A DNA stretch of 64,000 nt from Cynocephalus volans (Eukaryota > Chordata > Mammalia > Dermoptera > Cynocephalidae), in contig NC_084467.1 in the NCBI RefSeq assembly GCF_027409185.1, positions 18,094,501 through 18,158,500 of the forward strand, written 5' to 3'. A model generated the notes under the pieces. It was given only the letters and a program-made list of their open reading frames with translations. It had not been told where the DNA came from and did no database searches. Both the position numbers and the translations under genes were made by a program. Each line of letters starts with the position of its first letter. Positions within the stretch are counted from its first letter, which is position 1. Positions 47,841-63,825 of this stretch are shown here, one piece after another.

Positions 47841-48389
47841 CAATCCAAAGAATATTATAAGGAAAAAGTTCTCTCTCATGAGCTACTGACTTAAAAATAA
47901 TATAAATTAATCCATCCACCTTGCTATATAAAATGGTGACCTTCACAATGTACTACAGCAATCTTCCCACACCTGTTTTCAACATCTCTTCTCCCAAAAG
48001 TATTGGTATATTTGTAAGTGGACTTTAGGTTATTACTTGGCCTTGGCCAACCCAACAGGTAGCATCTACGAAATTTACCCTTTGGTATTACAACAGAAAT
48101 GCCCCAGACATTCAGGTTGATGTGAAGACTGATTTGTTTCTTTGAAAACCATCTCATTGGGGATATACACCAAATATATCATACGTTAGTATTCTAAAGA
48201 AAGGGAGAAAAAGGAAAAGTCAAAGTGGACTTCAGTTTTGTATGTAATTTCCTCATTTTTAAAATAGGTGAATGGATTAATACATGTATTTTTAAATAAC
48301 AGAAGGGAAGAAAATAACTGAAAATAACTTTTCATCCACAATAAGTTCTACAAAATTAAAAAGCAGAAAAGACACTTCACTTCCATTTC

Positions 48390-50540
48390 CACCAGTATGG
48401 CAAACGAGATAACCTGAAAAACCTCTTACACTGTAAACACTTAAAAAATACTGAATAAAATATAACAATCATTTAAAATGAATGTATGGTTGATCTCCTA
48501 AAAAGTAAGGGTATGCTAGCTAAAGCCATAGGAAAAGAAGACTGAAGGAAAAAGAAGAGCAGTAAATTTAAACTACCACTGAGCTGTCCTAACAGGGTTT
48601 TGCGAGTCTCCAGACTTAACAGTCATGCAGATATAAGAGACAAGGGCTTGAGCCCTTGGTGAGTTAGAAACGAGACCTCAGTCCTCAACCTAAAGCAAGG
48701 ACTACTAGAGAGCTACAGCTTCAGGGAAAGGTGCTGACTAGTGAAAGGAAAAAAAAAAAAAAATCACCTGACACAGGGAGATAACAGGACCTGAGCACAC
48801 TCCCACTTGAGTTCAGAGTTCACATTTAAATTTTTTGAATGGTCTGGGACCAGGTTGCCCTCACTGAGAAACTAACATAAAATTATATCAGCCTGGTAAT
48901 ATCCCTGGGAAACCTATCAGAGTAAACAACAGTACTCTGGAGTATGAAGATGCTCCCTACTGAGGTTGCACAGGTCCCACAGATAAACTCCAGCAGAACC
49001 TGGGTTTATAATTCCAAGTTACAAAATACATAAAGACCAATTTTTACTATGACTGAGCAAAGTGGGTTTATACCAATAAGAACCAAAGTCAATAAAATTA
49101 TTGACTAGAGACCATAAGTAAATTTGAATGTTTAAAGTCACAAAAGAAGGAATGAAACACAGGAGGAGAAAGGAACAAGGTATATCAACAAAAATCAGAA
49201 GATTTGAAAATTAAACGAAAAGAACAGCTAAAAATAGAAAAAAGAATAGTACATTAGATGCAAATGAAGAGAAAACAGCAGTCAAGAAGAGATATGACAA
49301 AATTACAAAAGGCAGCACAGAGTTTAAAAGATGGAAAAAGTGAAATAGAGGTTACTAAACAGAAGAAATAAAATAAAGAGGTCCAAAGCAGAGGGGACTG
49401 CTTGTTAAGGAAGTTTAACAAGCAGCCCCCTAGGAATGAATAGAGAGAATGGGGGACAGGCCATATTTGAAGAGATACTGGCTAAGAATTTTCAAGTGTT
49501 GATGAAAGATATGGAACCTCACATTCAGGAAGCAATGCCCCAAACAGGAAAAAACTGAACCTGCACCTAGACACATCATAAGGATACAGAAGGATAACAC
49601 AAAGAGAAGATCTTATAAAAATAACAAGGAAAAAAAGACAATTGTCTCAGTCCATTCGTGCTGCTATAACAAAATACGTGAGACTGGGTAATTTATAAAG
49701 AACAGAAATTTACTTCCTCATAGTTCTGGAAGCTGGGAAGTCCAAGATCAAGGTTTGGTGTCTGGTGAGGGCCCCAGTCTCTGCTACCAAGATGGCACCT
49801 TGAACACTGCCCTCACACGGCACAAGGGATGGATAGGCTAAAGTCCCTCAAGCCCTTTTTTAAGGGCACTAATCCCATTCAGGAGGACTTGGCCCTTATG
49901 GCCTACTCACCTCCTAAAGGCCCACCTCTTAATAATGGGAATTAAGTTTCTTTCTCTTGCACTGGAAATTAAGTTTCAACATGAATTTGAGGGGACACAA
50001 ACATTCAAACCCTAGCAACAATCTGTGAAGAAATAACAACTGAACCACTTCTCAGCAGAAACTTTTTAAGTAGGTGGCAAGTAGAAGACAAAAGACATGA
50101 TAATATCTTTAAAGTTCCAAGAGAAAATAACTATAAACCTAGTAGTATGTACCCAGCTAAATTATGAAAACTAATTAGAAATACTTTCAGAACTAATAAA
50201 TGGAAAATTAAAAAGTGAGTGTTTAACAGACCCTCACTGCAAGAACTACTAAAGGATGTAATTTAGAAGACAGAAACATATCCCTTAAGGAAGGCATGAG
50301 CTGCAATAAGGAATGGTAAGCAAAGAAATTTACCCAAAGAAGCACTGACTCAGTTAAACAATAAAAATTAACTGGAGATGGGGGTTCGGGGAGAATGCAG
50401 GATAAAACCTAAATGAACTAAAACACTGGACAACAATAACTTGTAAGTCATAGAGTGAAAAATCAGAATTCAAGTGTTCTAAAGACCTTGTATTGTTTGG
50501 GGAAAGGACAGAGTTACAATTAATTTTAGACATTATTTAA
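48390..50540 (+). mobile_element. Old HAL1/L1-like relic, interrupted by an LTR
   Basis: A-rich + strand with ORF1-like pieces (ctcagcagaaactttttaag, atgtacccagctaaattatg, ctactaaaggatg). No open frame survives. The LTR at 49643-50017 splits it. Family assignment (HAL1 or L1M) is tentative. Confidence 0.5.
49643..50017 (-). mobile_element. MaLR-type solo LTR, antisense
   Basis: TGTCTCAGTCCATTCG to accctagCA, 375 bp, 5-bp duplication acaat at 49638-49642 and 50018-50022. Landmarks: gagactgggtaatttataaa and cacctcttaataatggg. Confidence 0.9.
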
Positions 50541-50586
50541 AATAGACAGTAATAAGGGGCTAATATTCAGAATATATAAAGGACTC

Positions 50587-50986
50587 TGATGGAGTTTGGA
50601 TGTGTTGTCCCCTCCAAAACTCATGTGGAATTTTGATCCCCAATGTGGCAGTGTTGGAAACTGATTGAGTCATGGGGTGGATCCCTCATGAATGGATTAA
50701 TGCTCTCCCTGCGGGAGGGGGGATTAATAAGTGAGTTCTCTCTCTAGTTCCCACGAGAGCTTGTTGTTTAAAAGACCCTGGCACCTCCTCTCTCTCTTGC
50801 TTCCTCTAACCATGTGATCTGCTTGTACCCGCCTGCTGCCTCCCACTTTCTGCCATGAGTAGAAGCAGCCTGAGGCCCGTGCCAGATGCAGCTGTCCCAG
50901 AATTGTAAGCCAAATAAACCTCTTTCCTTTCTAAATCACCCAATCTCAGGTATTTCTGTTACAGCAACACAAAACAGACTAAAACA
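50587..50986 (+). mobile_element. MaLR/MST-type solo LTR
   Basis: TGATGGAGTTTGGATGTG to gactaaaACA, 400 bp, with the 5-bp duplication gactc at 50582-50586 and 50987-50991. Contains the LTR poly(A) signal region ccaaataaacctctttcc. Confidence 0.92.
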
Positions 50987-51621
50987 GACTCTTAAATGCA
51001 ACAACAACAAAAAACAAATAATCCAATTAAAAAATGGACAATGGAAATGAGTAAACGTTTCTCCAAAAGATGATATATAAATGACTGACAAGCATATGAG
51101 AAGATGCTCAACATCACTAATCATTAGGGAAATACAAATCAAAACCACAATGAGATAGCATCCCATACCTCTCAAAATGGCTACTATAAAAAAAAAAACC
51201 CCACAGAAAATAACAAGTGTTGGCATGGATGTGGAGAGACAGAAACTTGTGCACTGTAGGGAATATAAATGGTACAGTTGCTATAGAAAACAGAATGGCA
51301 AAAAATTAAAAATAGAATTACCATATGATCCAGCAATTCTACTTCTCTGTATATATCAGGAAAAATTGAAAGCAGGATCTCAAAGAGATATTTGCACACC
51401 CATATTCATAGCAGCACTATTCACAATAGCCACAAAGTAGAAGCAACCCATGTCCACTGACAGATAACTGGATAAACAAAATGTGATACGTACATACAAC
51501 GAAATATTATTCGGTCTTAAATGGGAATAAAATTCTGACACATGCTACAACAACATGATGAACCTCGAAGACACTGTGCTACAAAAAAAAAAAAGAAAGA
51601 AAGAAAAGAAAATGTGGTTTT

Positions 51622-51733
51622 AGGGCTGGCAGGTTAGCTCAGCTGGTTACAGCACAGCCTTATAACCCCAAGGTCATGGGTTCAGATCCCCATACCAGCC
51701 AGCCGTCCACCCCACCAAAAAAGAAAAAAAAAA
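51622..51733 (+). mobile_element. t-SINE monomer in an old L1
   Basis: agggctggcaggttagctca, ttataaccccaaggtcatgg, B box ggttcagatcc, A-rich tail. Both it and an A-rich stretch before it (51583-51608) interrupt the L1 sequence between two copies of gacactgtgcta. Confidence 0.88.
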
Positions 51734-51950
51734 ATGTAGTTTCATGAGGACACTGTGCTAAGTGAAATATGCCAGTCAGAAAATGATACTGTATAATTCC
51801 ACTTATATGAGGCATCTAGACTAGTTAAATTCATAGAAACAGATAGCAGAATAATGGTTGTCAAGGGCTTGGGGGAGGGGGATATGGTGAGTTGTTTAAT
51901 TGATATGGAGTTTCAGTTTTGCAAGATGAAAAAATTCTGGCATGCTAACA

Positions 51951-53273
51951 CTAATCAAAAAAGCCAGCACAGCTATATTAATTTCAGACAGAGCAGACTT
52001 CATAGCAAAGAAAGTTATTAGGGATAAAGAGGGGAATTACACAAGAAAAAGGGGTCAATTCTCCAAGAAGACATAATAATCCTTAATGTGTATGCACCTA
52101 ACAAAACAGCATCAAAATACGCGAGACAAAATCTGATAGAACTGCAAGCAGAAATACATGAATCCACTATTATAGTTGGAGACTTCAATACCCCTCTTTC
52201 ATAAATAGACAGATCCAGCAGGCAAAAAATCAGTAAGCACATAGTTTAACTCATTGGCACCATCAATCAACTAGATATAATGAACAGAAGTAGGATATTT
52301 CATCCAACAACAGCAGAATATACATTCTTCTCAAGCTCACATGGAACATTCAAGATACACCACATTCTGGGCCATAAAACGTACCTTAACAAATCTAAGA
52401 AATGGAAATCATACACTGTTTGCTCTCATACCACAATGGAATTAAACTAGAAACCAATAACAGAAAGATAGCCAGAAAACCCCAAAATAAGAGATTAAAC
52501 AACACACTTCTAAATAATACATGGGTCAAAGAAGAAATTTCAAGATAAATATAAAAATATTTTGAACTAAGCAAAAATGAAAATACAACTTATTAAAATT
52601 TGTGGGATGCAGCAAAAGCACTACTTAGAGAAAAAATTTATGGCATTAAATGCATATATTAGGAAAGAAAGATCTGAAATCAATTATCTAAGCTTCCACT
52701 TTAGTAAATTAGAAAAAAGAGTGAATAAATCCAAGTTAAATAGAAGAAATAATAAAAATTAGAGCAGAAATCAATGAAATTGAAAGCAGGAAATCAACAG
52801 AAAAAAAATCAATTAAACCAAAAGCTGGTTCTTTGAAAAGATCGATAAAATCAATATGCCTTTGCAGGCTAAGAGAAAAAGTAAGAAGACAAATTACTAA
52901 TGTCAGAAATGAAAGCAGGAACATCACTACAGATCCCATGGACATTAAAAAGATAATAAATAGTAGGAACAACTCTGTGCCCACAAATATGATGACCTAG
53001 ATGAAATGGACCAATTCTTTGAAAGTCACAGTCTGCCAAAACACATATAGCAGAACATCCAAATAGGCCTAAATCTATTAAAGTGAATCAATAATTAATA
53101 ACCTTCAAAAAAACAATGCACCAGGCCCAGATGGGCTTACTGGTGAATTTTACCAAACATTTAAGGAAGAAATTATACCAATTTTCTATAATCTCTTCCA
53201 GAAGATAGAAGCAGAGGGAATACTTCCTAACTCATTCTATGAGGCCAGCATTACCCTAATAACAAAACCAAAA
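51951..53273 (+). mobile_element. Old L1 ORF2 relic, 5' block
   Basis: Endonuclease-to-RT part (cttaatgtgtatgcacctaa, gagacttcaatacccctctt, ccaggcccagatgggcttac) with many stops. It is cut by the young L1 and resumes at 56162. Confidence 0.85.
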
Positions 53274-56161
53274 CAAGGAATCATTCGAGACTACTATAAA
53301 CAACTATACGCCAACAAATTTGAAAATCTGGAGGAAATGGATAAATTTCTGGACACACACAAGCTCCCAAAACTGAACCGTGAAGATGTAGAAAATTTGA
53401 ACAGACCAATAACAATAAAGGAGATTGAAGCTGTTATCAGAAGGCTCCCAACAAAGAAAAGCCCAGGACCAGATGGATTCACAGCAGAATTTTACCAAAC
53501 ATTCAAACAGGAATTGACACCGATTCTTTACAAACTATTCCAAAAGATTGAAATGGACGCAAATCTCCCAAACTCATTCTATGAAGCAAACATCATCCTG
53601 ATACCAAAACCAGGTAAAGATATAACCAAAAAAGAAAACTACAGGCCGATATCCTTGATGAATATAGATGCAAAAATCCTCACTAAAATACTAGCAAACA
53701 GAATACAGCAACACATACGAAAAATTATTCATCACGATCAAGTGGGATTCATCCCAGGGATGCAAGGTTGGTTCAACATACGCAAATCAATAAATGTGAT
53801 ACACCATATTAATAAACTCAAACACAAGGACCATATGATCATCTCTATAGATGCTGAAAAAGCATTTGATAAAGTTCAGCACTCATTCATGACAAAGACC
53901 CTCTATAAGTTAGGTATAGAGGGAAAGTATCTCAACATAATTAAAGCCATATATGCCAAACCCACTGCCAATATCATCCTGAATGGGGAAAAGCTGAAAG
54001 CTTTTCCTTTAAGAACAGGCACTAGACAAGGATGCCCACTCTCACCACTCCTATTCAACATAGTGTTGGAAGTACTAGCCAGAGCAATCAGAGAAGAGAA
54101 GGAAATAAAGGGCATCCAGATTGGAAAAGATGAAGTCAAACTGTCCCTGTTTGCAGATGACATGATCCTATATATCGAACAGCCTAAAACCTCTACAAAA
54201 AAACTGTTGGAATTGATAAATGATTTCAGCACAGTAGCAGGATACAAAATCAACACACAAAAATCAGTAGCATTTCTTTTCTCCAATAGTGAACATGCAG
54301 AAGGAGAAATCAAGAAAGCTTGCCCATTTACAATAGCCACCAAAAAAATAAAATACTTAGGAATTGAGTTAACCAAGGAGGTGAAAAATCTCTATAATGA
54401 GAACTACAAACCACTGCTGAGAGAAATTAGAGAGGATACAAGAAGATGGAAAGATATTCCATGCTCTTGGATTGGAAGAATCAACATAGTGAAAATGTCC
54501 ATACTACCCAAAGTGATATACAAATTCAATGCAGTCCCCATCAAAATTCCAAAGACATTTTTCTCAGAAATGGAAAAAACTATCCAGACATTTATATGGA
54601 ACAATAAAAGACCACGAATAGCCAAAGCAATGCTCAGCAAAAAAAATAAAGCTGGAGGCATAACACTACCTGACTTTAAGCTATACTACAAAGCTATAAT
54701 AACCAAAACAGTATGGTACTGGCATAAAAACAGACACACTGACCAATGGAATAGAATAGAGAATCCAGAAATCAACCCACACACTTACTTCCATCTGATC
54801 TTTGACAAAGGCACCAAGCCTATTCACTGGGGAAGGGACTGCCTCTTCAGCAAGTGGTGCTGGGATAACTGGATATCGATATGCAGGAGAATGAAACTAG
54901 ATCCATACCTCTCACCGTATACTAAAATCAACTCAAAATGGATTAAGGATTTAAATATACACCCTGAGACAATAAAACTTCTTAAAGAAAACATAGGAGA
55001 AACACTTCAGGAAATAGGACTGGGCACAGACTTCATGAATATGACCCCAAAAGCACGGGCAACCAAAGGAAAAATAAACAAATGGGATTTTATCAAACTA
55101 AAAAGCTTCTGCACAGCAAAAGAAACAATTAAAAGAGTTAAAAGACAACCAACAGAGTGGGAGAAAATATTTGCAAAATATACATCTGACAAAGGATTAA
55201 TATCCAGAATATATAAGGAACTCAAACAACTTTACAAGAAGAAAACAAGCAACCCAATTAAAAAATGGGCAAAAGAGCTAAGTAGGCATTTCTCTAAGGA
55301 AGATATACAAATGGCCAACAGACATATGAAAAAATGCTCAACATCACTCAGCATCCGGGAAATGCAAATCAAAACCACATTGAGATACCATCTAACCCCA
55401 GTTAGGATGGCTAAAATCCAAAAGACTATGAACGATAAATGCTGGCGAGGCTGCGGAGAAAAAGGAACTCTCATACATTGTTGGTGGGACTGCAAAATGG
55501 TGCAGCCTCTATGGAAAATGGTATGGAGGTTCCTTAAACAATTGCAAATAGATCTACCATACGACCCAGCCATCCCACTGTTGGGAATATACCCAGAGGA
55601 ATGGAAATCATCAAGTCGAAGGTATACCTGTTCCCCAATGTTCATCGCAGCACTCTTTACAATAGCCAAGAGTTGGAACCAGCCCAAATGCCCATCATCA
55701 GATGAGTGGATACGGAAAATGTGGTACATCTACACAATGGAATACTACTCAGCTATAAAAACGAATGAAATACTGCCATTTGCAACAACATGGATGGACC
55801 TTGAGAGAATTATATTAAGTGAAACAAGTCAGGCACAGAAAGAGAAATACCACATGTTCTCACTTATTGGAGGGAGCTAAAAATTAATATATAAATTCAC
55901 ACACACACATACACACACACACACACAAACCGGGGGGGGGGGGAAGAAGATATAACAACCACAATTATTTGAAGTTGATACAACAAGCAAACAGAAAGGA
56001 CATTGTTGGGGGGGGGAGGGAGAAGGGAGGGAGGTTTTGGTGATGGGGAGCAATAATCAGCTACAATGTATATCGACAAAATAAAATTTAAAAAAAATAA
56101 AAATAAATAAAAATAAATAAAAATAAAATAAAATAAAATAAAATAAAATAAAAAAAAACAA
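53274..56161 (+). mobile_element. Young 5'-truncated L1 nested in the old L1
   Basis: About 2.9 kb between aacaaaaccaaa at 53261-53272 and 56162-56173. It starts within ORF2, carries the rest of ORF2 uninterrupted, the (CA)n and G-rich 3' UTR (55881-56085) and a patterned A-tail, (AAAT)n then (AAAAT)n. It belongs to the same family as the 20200-26214 copy. Confidence 0.93.
53337..55880 (+). pseudogene. L1 ORF2 C-terminal two thirds, open for 847 codons
   Basis: Reverse transcriptase with [13 protein letters not shown], thumb and C-terminal domain with the Cys/His cluster ([18 protein letters not shown]), ending at TAA 55878-55880. The endonuclease and the true start are missing through 5' truncation, so the first Met here is not a real start. 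There are no stops or frameshifts. The lack of decay shows recent insertion, not host function. Confidence 0.93.
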
Positions 56162-56345
56162 AACAAAACCAAAGACATTATAAGAAAACTACAGACCAAT
56201 ATCTCTCATGAACATAGATACAATAATCTTCAACAAAATATTAGCAAATCAAATCCAAAAATGTATTAAAAAAATTATACCATCACAACAAACTGGGATT
56301 TATCTCAGGTATGCAAGGCTAATTGGACATTTGAAAATCAATTAA
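56162..56345 (+). mobile_element. Old L1 ORF2 relic, continuation
   Basis: ccaaagacattataagaaaa, ctacagaccaatatctctca and atcacaacaaactgggattt continue the 51951-53273 relic. Confidence 0.85.
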
Positions 56346-59023
<2,678 letters not shown>

Positions 59024-59409
59024 AAATTATACACTTTAAAGATAAAAATTTTATCTCAATAAAACTGTTTTTACAAACTCAGCTTATCCTCAAACTGTAA
59101 CATTCCCTCAACACTTATTCATACAAATTTATACTACAGTTTTCATAAACAAATACCTTTCTCAAAAGAAGGAAATGTTAAACTTTAGTATAGCCCCATT
59201 TATAAATTATCGTAATTCTGAATTAGTAGACTCCAGGAATTATACCGCTGTTTTATTCATTTGGCTTTTAGTGCCAATTTTATATGTTCTGTTCAAGACT
59301 GAGCAATATGAGTCAACCAGTATAGCACAAGGAATGAAATAAAGCTAAGCCCAGTAAAAATGCAACAAACATTAATTGGAAATATAAAGCGAAAGCAGGT
59401 ATTACACAT

Positions 59410-59872
59410 CCGTACTCTACTTAAAATCCTTTAAAGGCCCTGAGGCTATAAGGAGAAAGTCCAAATTCACTAATATGGCATATGAAGCCCTCTTCGTGAT
59501 CTGACCCTGCCTACCTCTTCAGCCCTGCCATTAAGGTACGTATCAGCTCCACGTTCCTGCACTCTCTTACCTCTGGGCCTTTACTGGCTTGATTCGTTCT
59601 CATTTCTTCAGATGCCACCTTAGATATCACATTCTCCTGAGAGCTCCTGGAGTAACCCCTTCCTGAAACCCTAGGCCAGATCAGAGCCTCTTGCTTCCAT
59701 AGTCTGCTGTACTGATCCTATCACAGGACTTATCACATTCTACTGAAGTTTTATTTATTCATTCTGTTTCTCCAACTTGTTTTCTTATTCACCACTGTAT
59801 TCTCATCAGCACCTGGCAGGCAGCATAGCACATAGAAAAAGTTTAAAACTTCATGAATGAATGGCTGAATGA
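59410..59872 (+). mobile_element. L2 LINE relic
   Basis: gtgatctgaccctgcctacc, ctgtactgatcctatcacag, cagcacctggcaggcagc and the terminal atgaatgaatggctgaatg are L2 3' landmarks. Confidence 0.85.
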
Positions 59873-60347
59873 GCCTAATAATTATTTTTTGTTCGTTTTT
59901 TTTTGTTGTTGTTGTTGTTTATTATTCTTTTTATTTTTTTATTTTGTGAGCCTAATAATTATTAAATGGCTGGTAAGCCCTTTGAAACTAACTATTAAAA
60001 CATATATTAAAAAATAATGTTAACGACCTACTCATGGCTTATAATGGTGAAACTAGTGGGCAAGAATGGATACAGACAGCACAGAGTATCTGGTCCTGTG
60101 GTATCCTCTGAATGACCTCATGCCAAGCCCTGTTCCACTTGCACAACGTCTCAATCACAATACTTTTCCCCTGGCCTGTCGGATAATGCCCCTTCTGGCT
60201 TGCAGGTCTACGCCATGGAAATGGGAACTAAATACCAAAAAAACCACACCACTACATAGGCTGTCCAGCTCTAGTTATTGGACCAAGTGTTGAAGAAGAA
60301 GCAGAAAATATTTCGGACCTTCCTTCACTCCTTAGAACAGGCTTTCA

Positions 60348-60445
60348 GGATGGCCACTTAGCTCAGATGGTTACAGCATGGTGCTGATAGCACCAAAATC
60401 CGAGGTTCAATCCCTGTACTAGCCAGCAAAAAAAAAAAAAAAAAG
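60348..60445 (+). mobile_element. t-SINE monomer
   Basis: ggccacttagctcagatggt, gtgctgatagcacc and ggttcaatccctgtactagc, then (A)18. Confidence 0.88.
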
Positions 60446-61119
60446 GATTTCGGAGCCAAAAGGTAGCTAAAAATCAAACTGGTTTTTAAAGTGGACTCAG
60501 CATATCCCCTCAAGAGTCATTTAAAAGAAAGTGAACAGGGAGAAAGTTTGAGCAGGCCAAACTCCAGACTCCTTCTCTCACTTAAGTTAGCCAAAGCAAT
60601 TGATTTTAGCTTACCATACTGGGTTTTGCTCCTATGACTGTATTGAAGAAAGAATTCTTTTATTTAACATAAAACCACCTATTTCACCCAATCTCCTTAT
60701 TTTAAAAATGAGGAAACTAAGACACAGAAGTAAATACTGTGATTTCTCAAGCAATTCAGCAAAGCTAAGGACTTCAGTCTCCTGACTTCTTCTCTATGGT
60801 ATTCTACTGTGCAAAATCACCTCCCTACAAACTCTTCAGCATCTTTACAGTGAGGCGTTCTGAGCACTACTCTAATTATATACAGAACAATAACAAAAAG
60901 GTATAAAGGAACATATAAATATATAAGCCACGCACTGTGCACTACTATACTCCAGGCAATATATTAAGTACCTTATAAACATGCTTTCTCCAGGAATGCG
61001 AGATCCACTGTTTATTTTGTATGTTCTTAAATTACTTCTCTGAGGTTTTCTCATCCATACAAAGACAATATGGTAATCCCCAAGCACATAAAGAGCTTAG
61101 CAGAATGCCTTAACCCATA

Positions 61120-61300
61120 AATCACAACAAACAGTAGCTATTATTACTCTATTCAGCCTTTACAGTAACCTTACCAGGTAAGGACCCTCGAACTTGCCCA
61201 AGGTCACACAGCTAGTAAGAAGGATAGCCAGATGGCAAATCCAGGTCTAATTCTAAAGTTCATGTACTTTTAAGAATACTATGCTGTTTGCCCATGTCAC
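61120..61300 (-). mobile_element. MIR SINE fragment, antisense
   Basis: cccaaggtcacacagctagt and ggcaaatccaggtctaattc are the reverse MIR core. Confidence 0.75.
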
Positions 61301-61753
61301 TGACCTCTCTTGCCGCAGTTCCTTCCCCTGAAAAAATAAAAGAATTATCAACCTGACCTACCTCATCACAACACTATGCAATAACATCAGCAGAAGCACT
61401 TTGAAAAGTCCTATGCCTTCCTAAGGTACGTTTTACCAGACAGAATCCACCTAAAAATAGCACCTCACTAATATCATCCCTTCTACCCAGGGTAAACAAG
61501 AAAGCAGAGTTGGGTTATCACTTATTTCTGATCTTTTGGCCCTAAGCATAGCCAGAGAAAGAAATGCTTTGCTACCTCCCGTATCACCCACAAAGGGAAG
61601 GAGTAGATGTTTCTCTTTCTAGTGCCTCCCTCATTCCATTAAGTATATTTATCCAGGCAAAATTACTTTATTTAGTAGACATTTATGGAACATCTATTAT
61701 GCACCCAGCACTTTACCAAGTACTAGAGAGATAATTAAAAGACCTGACCCTTG

Positions 61754-61940
61754 GGCCGGCCCGTGGCTCACTCGGGAGAGTGTGGTGCTGATAACACCAA
61801 GGCCACGGGTTCGGATCCCATATAGGGATGGCTGGTTAGCTCACTGGGTGAGCATGGTGCTAACAACACCAAATCAAGGGTTAAGATCCCCTTACCAGTC
61901 ATCTTTAAAAAAACAAAACAAAACAAAACAAACAAACAAA
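61754..61940 (+). mobile_element. t-SINE dimer, young
   Basis: Near-consensus dimer with a patterned tail (AAAAC)n. Perfect 17-bp target-site duplication aaaagacctgacccttg at 61737-61753 and 61941-61957. Confidence 0.96.
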
Positions 61941-62496
61941 AAAAGACCTGACCCTTGCCTTTAAGGAATCAGACAGCCATAACCAATCATAAAACAGTGA
62001 TAAAAAGCTTTCCCTGACCAGCTTATATAATACAGCTCCCACCCCTTTGCTGCCTGTCCTTTTACCCTGCTTTTTGTTCTTAGCATATTTTACCACCATA
62101 CATGTGTTAAAGGAGCTCAGAAAAAGTGATTAATTGTGTCTAAGGCTGGGGTCTGGGAAGAATTTGTTTATATTAAGTCTTGGAAAATCATAGGAAAGTA
62201 AAGAAAGGGAAGGATAGTCCCATCCTTTAATGTCAACTTCCTTCACACCAGTGTCTAGCTCAGTTCCAATTCATTCTAGAAAGATACAGCATCAATCGTC
62301 TCTCACTTGGGGCTCCTTTCTGCCAAAGTTCTTGAACCCAGTTCCAACTGGTCATACCCAGTATTTTGTAGGGTGGCTCTTCTTCCTGTCCTAGTAGATC
62401 AGGAAGGTCCGAAATAGAACATTATCAGGACTGCTCTGACAGTTCTCCCAACACAGCTGCCATGATTCACTTCCTGTTCCCAATAGTCATTTAAAG

Positions 62497-62739
62497 CAGA
62501 TGTCTGCAAACTTTTTCTTTAAAGTTTGATGGTATACACATAAGTACACAACTTAGTTTGAGAGTAAATATTTTAGGTTCTGTGGGAACTAAGAGGTCTC
62601 TGCCCCAACTACTCAACTTTAACATCGTAGTGTGAAAAAGCCATACACAAAATACAAGCAAGTGAACATGGCTATGTTTCAAATAAACTTTATTTACAAA
62701 GCAGGCAGTGGCCTGAGGGCCAGAGTTTGCCAACCCCTG
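62497..62739. mobile_element. hAT-type non-autonomous DNA transposon
   Basis: Ends cagatgtctgcaaactt and agtttgccaacccctg are imperfect inverted repeats of the hAT-Charlie kind. The flanks atttaaag (62489-62496) and atctaaag (62740-62747) give the 8-bp duplication expected of hAT. The inner aataaactttatttacaaag is typical of the family. Confidence 0.85.
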
Positions 62740-63119
62740 ATCTAAAGGAAAACAGGAGCTATTTTTAAACAGCTTCATCCTGACCACTTGTTGTTACCTG
62801 TCAAAATCTTAGGCTGTCAGCATCTTACCACCACTTCTTGAATGTGACTATTTAATTCCTGGGCTTAAATGATTTTTCCTAGAATCACAAATTTATGTAT
62901 TTTGGATATGCAAACCTCAAGGCTGGCAGTCCAGCTAGCACACAGAGATTTCTCAGGTTGGAAAGGATTTAGAGATTATCTAATCCAACCTTCCACTCAA
63001 TGCAGAAGTTACCTTGCAAGTAGTCATTCAACTCGTATTCAAACACTTCTAATGACAGGAAGAACACTCACTTCCTCCCAAGGCAACTCATTCCATCTTC
63101 AGACAGCTACAGGGTAAGA

Positions 63120-63300
63120 TACCCTTACTTATTTTTCCTCTCAGCACATTTAACCACCTGATTCCTTGTGAATTTATTTACTGTCTAACTCTTTTTTACC
63201 AGAATGTAAGATCCATAAGGTCAGATTGTGTTTGTAGTTGCTTTTCACTGCTGTATCCCCAGCACTTTGAACAGTATCTGGCACATAAAGGGTAGAAAAT
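63120..63300 (+). mobile_element. L2 LINE 3' end
   Basis: aatgtaagatccataaggtc, tgctgtatccccagcacttt and gtatctggcacataaaggg are the L2 3' end. Confidence 0.85.
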
Positions 63301-63599
63301 AATTATAGGAGGGAAGGAAGAGAGGGAGGGAAGGAGAGAGGGGACAGAAGAAGAAGAGTAGGTGGGAAGGGTGGGCAAAAAAAACGTTGCATTTGGGGAA
63401 CTTTAATTCCACATGGCTGACACGAGAAGCACAAGGGGACACAGTAAATAACTGATAAGGTTTGAGTGGCAGCTTTGAGGCCCTTCCAATCTCACAGCAA
63501 GTGCAGAGGCTAAGTTTGTAATGTTTGAGGAACACTTAGAATTCCATTATCTCCCTTCTCCCCTTCCTTTCAAGGCCCCCCAACGTCATTCTGATGGTG

Positions 63600-63825
63600 A
63601 ACATCTTCCAATGCATCATCTGTTTTCCGACACGTTTTCAAGCTGTCCTCCTCACAATAGAGATGTGCCATCATTGTGTCCATGATACTTACTTGTTTAT
63701 ATATTTGTCATACTTTACTGAGAGCAAGAACTGTGCTATCTTCATTTTTCTGTCCTGGGCACTAAATACAATGATGGGGCAAGGTAGGAATCTTATAAAT
63801 GTTTGGTAAATAAATGAAGGCAATG
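63600..63825 (+). mobile_element. L2-like LINE relic
   Basis: ctgagagcaagaactgtgct and tcctgggcactaaatac with the end tttggtaaataaatgaa match the L2 3' pattern, more decayed. Confidence 0.55.

Larger units (their letters stand above)
50541..51950 (+). mobile_element. Old L1 3' end, interrupted
   Basis: catatgagaagatgctcaac, accatatgatccagcaattc and gcagcactattcacaatagc are the ORF2 3' end and 3' UTR of an old L1. It is broken by a solo LTR (50587) and a t-SINE (51622). No long frame remains. Confidence 0.85.
60446..62496. other. LUZP1 upstream region without a recognised gene
   Basis: Holds the MIR fragment and the young t-SINE dimer. The remainder is unique-looking with no exon or promoter signal (no CpG island). 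Confidence 0.55.

Noticed and set aside
53337..55880. Host gene encoding a reverse transcriptase
   Set aside because: 5'-truncated L1 with A-tail and duplications; openness reflects recent insertion.
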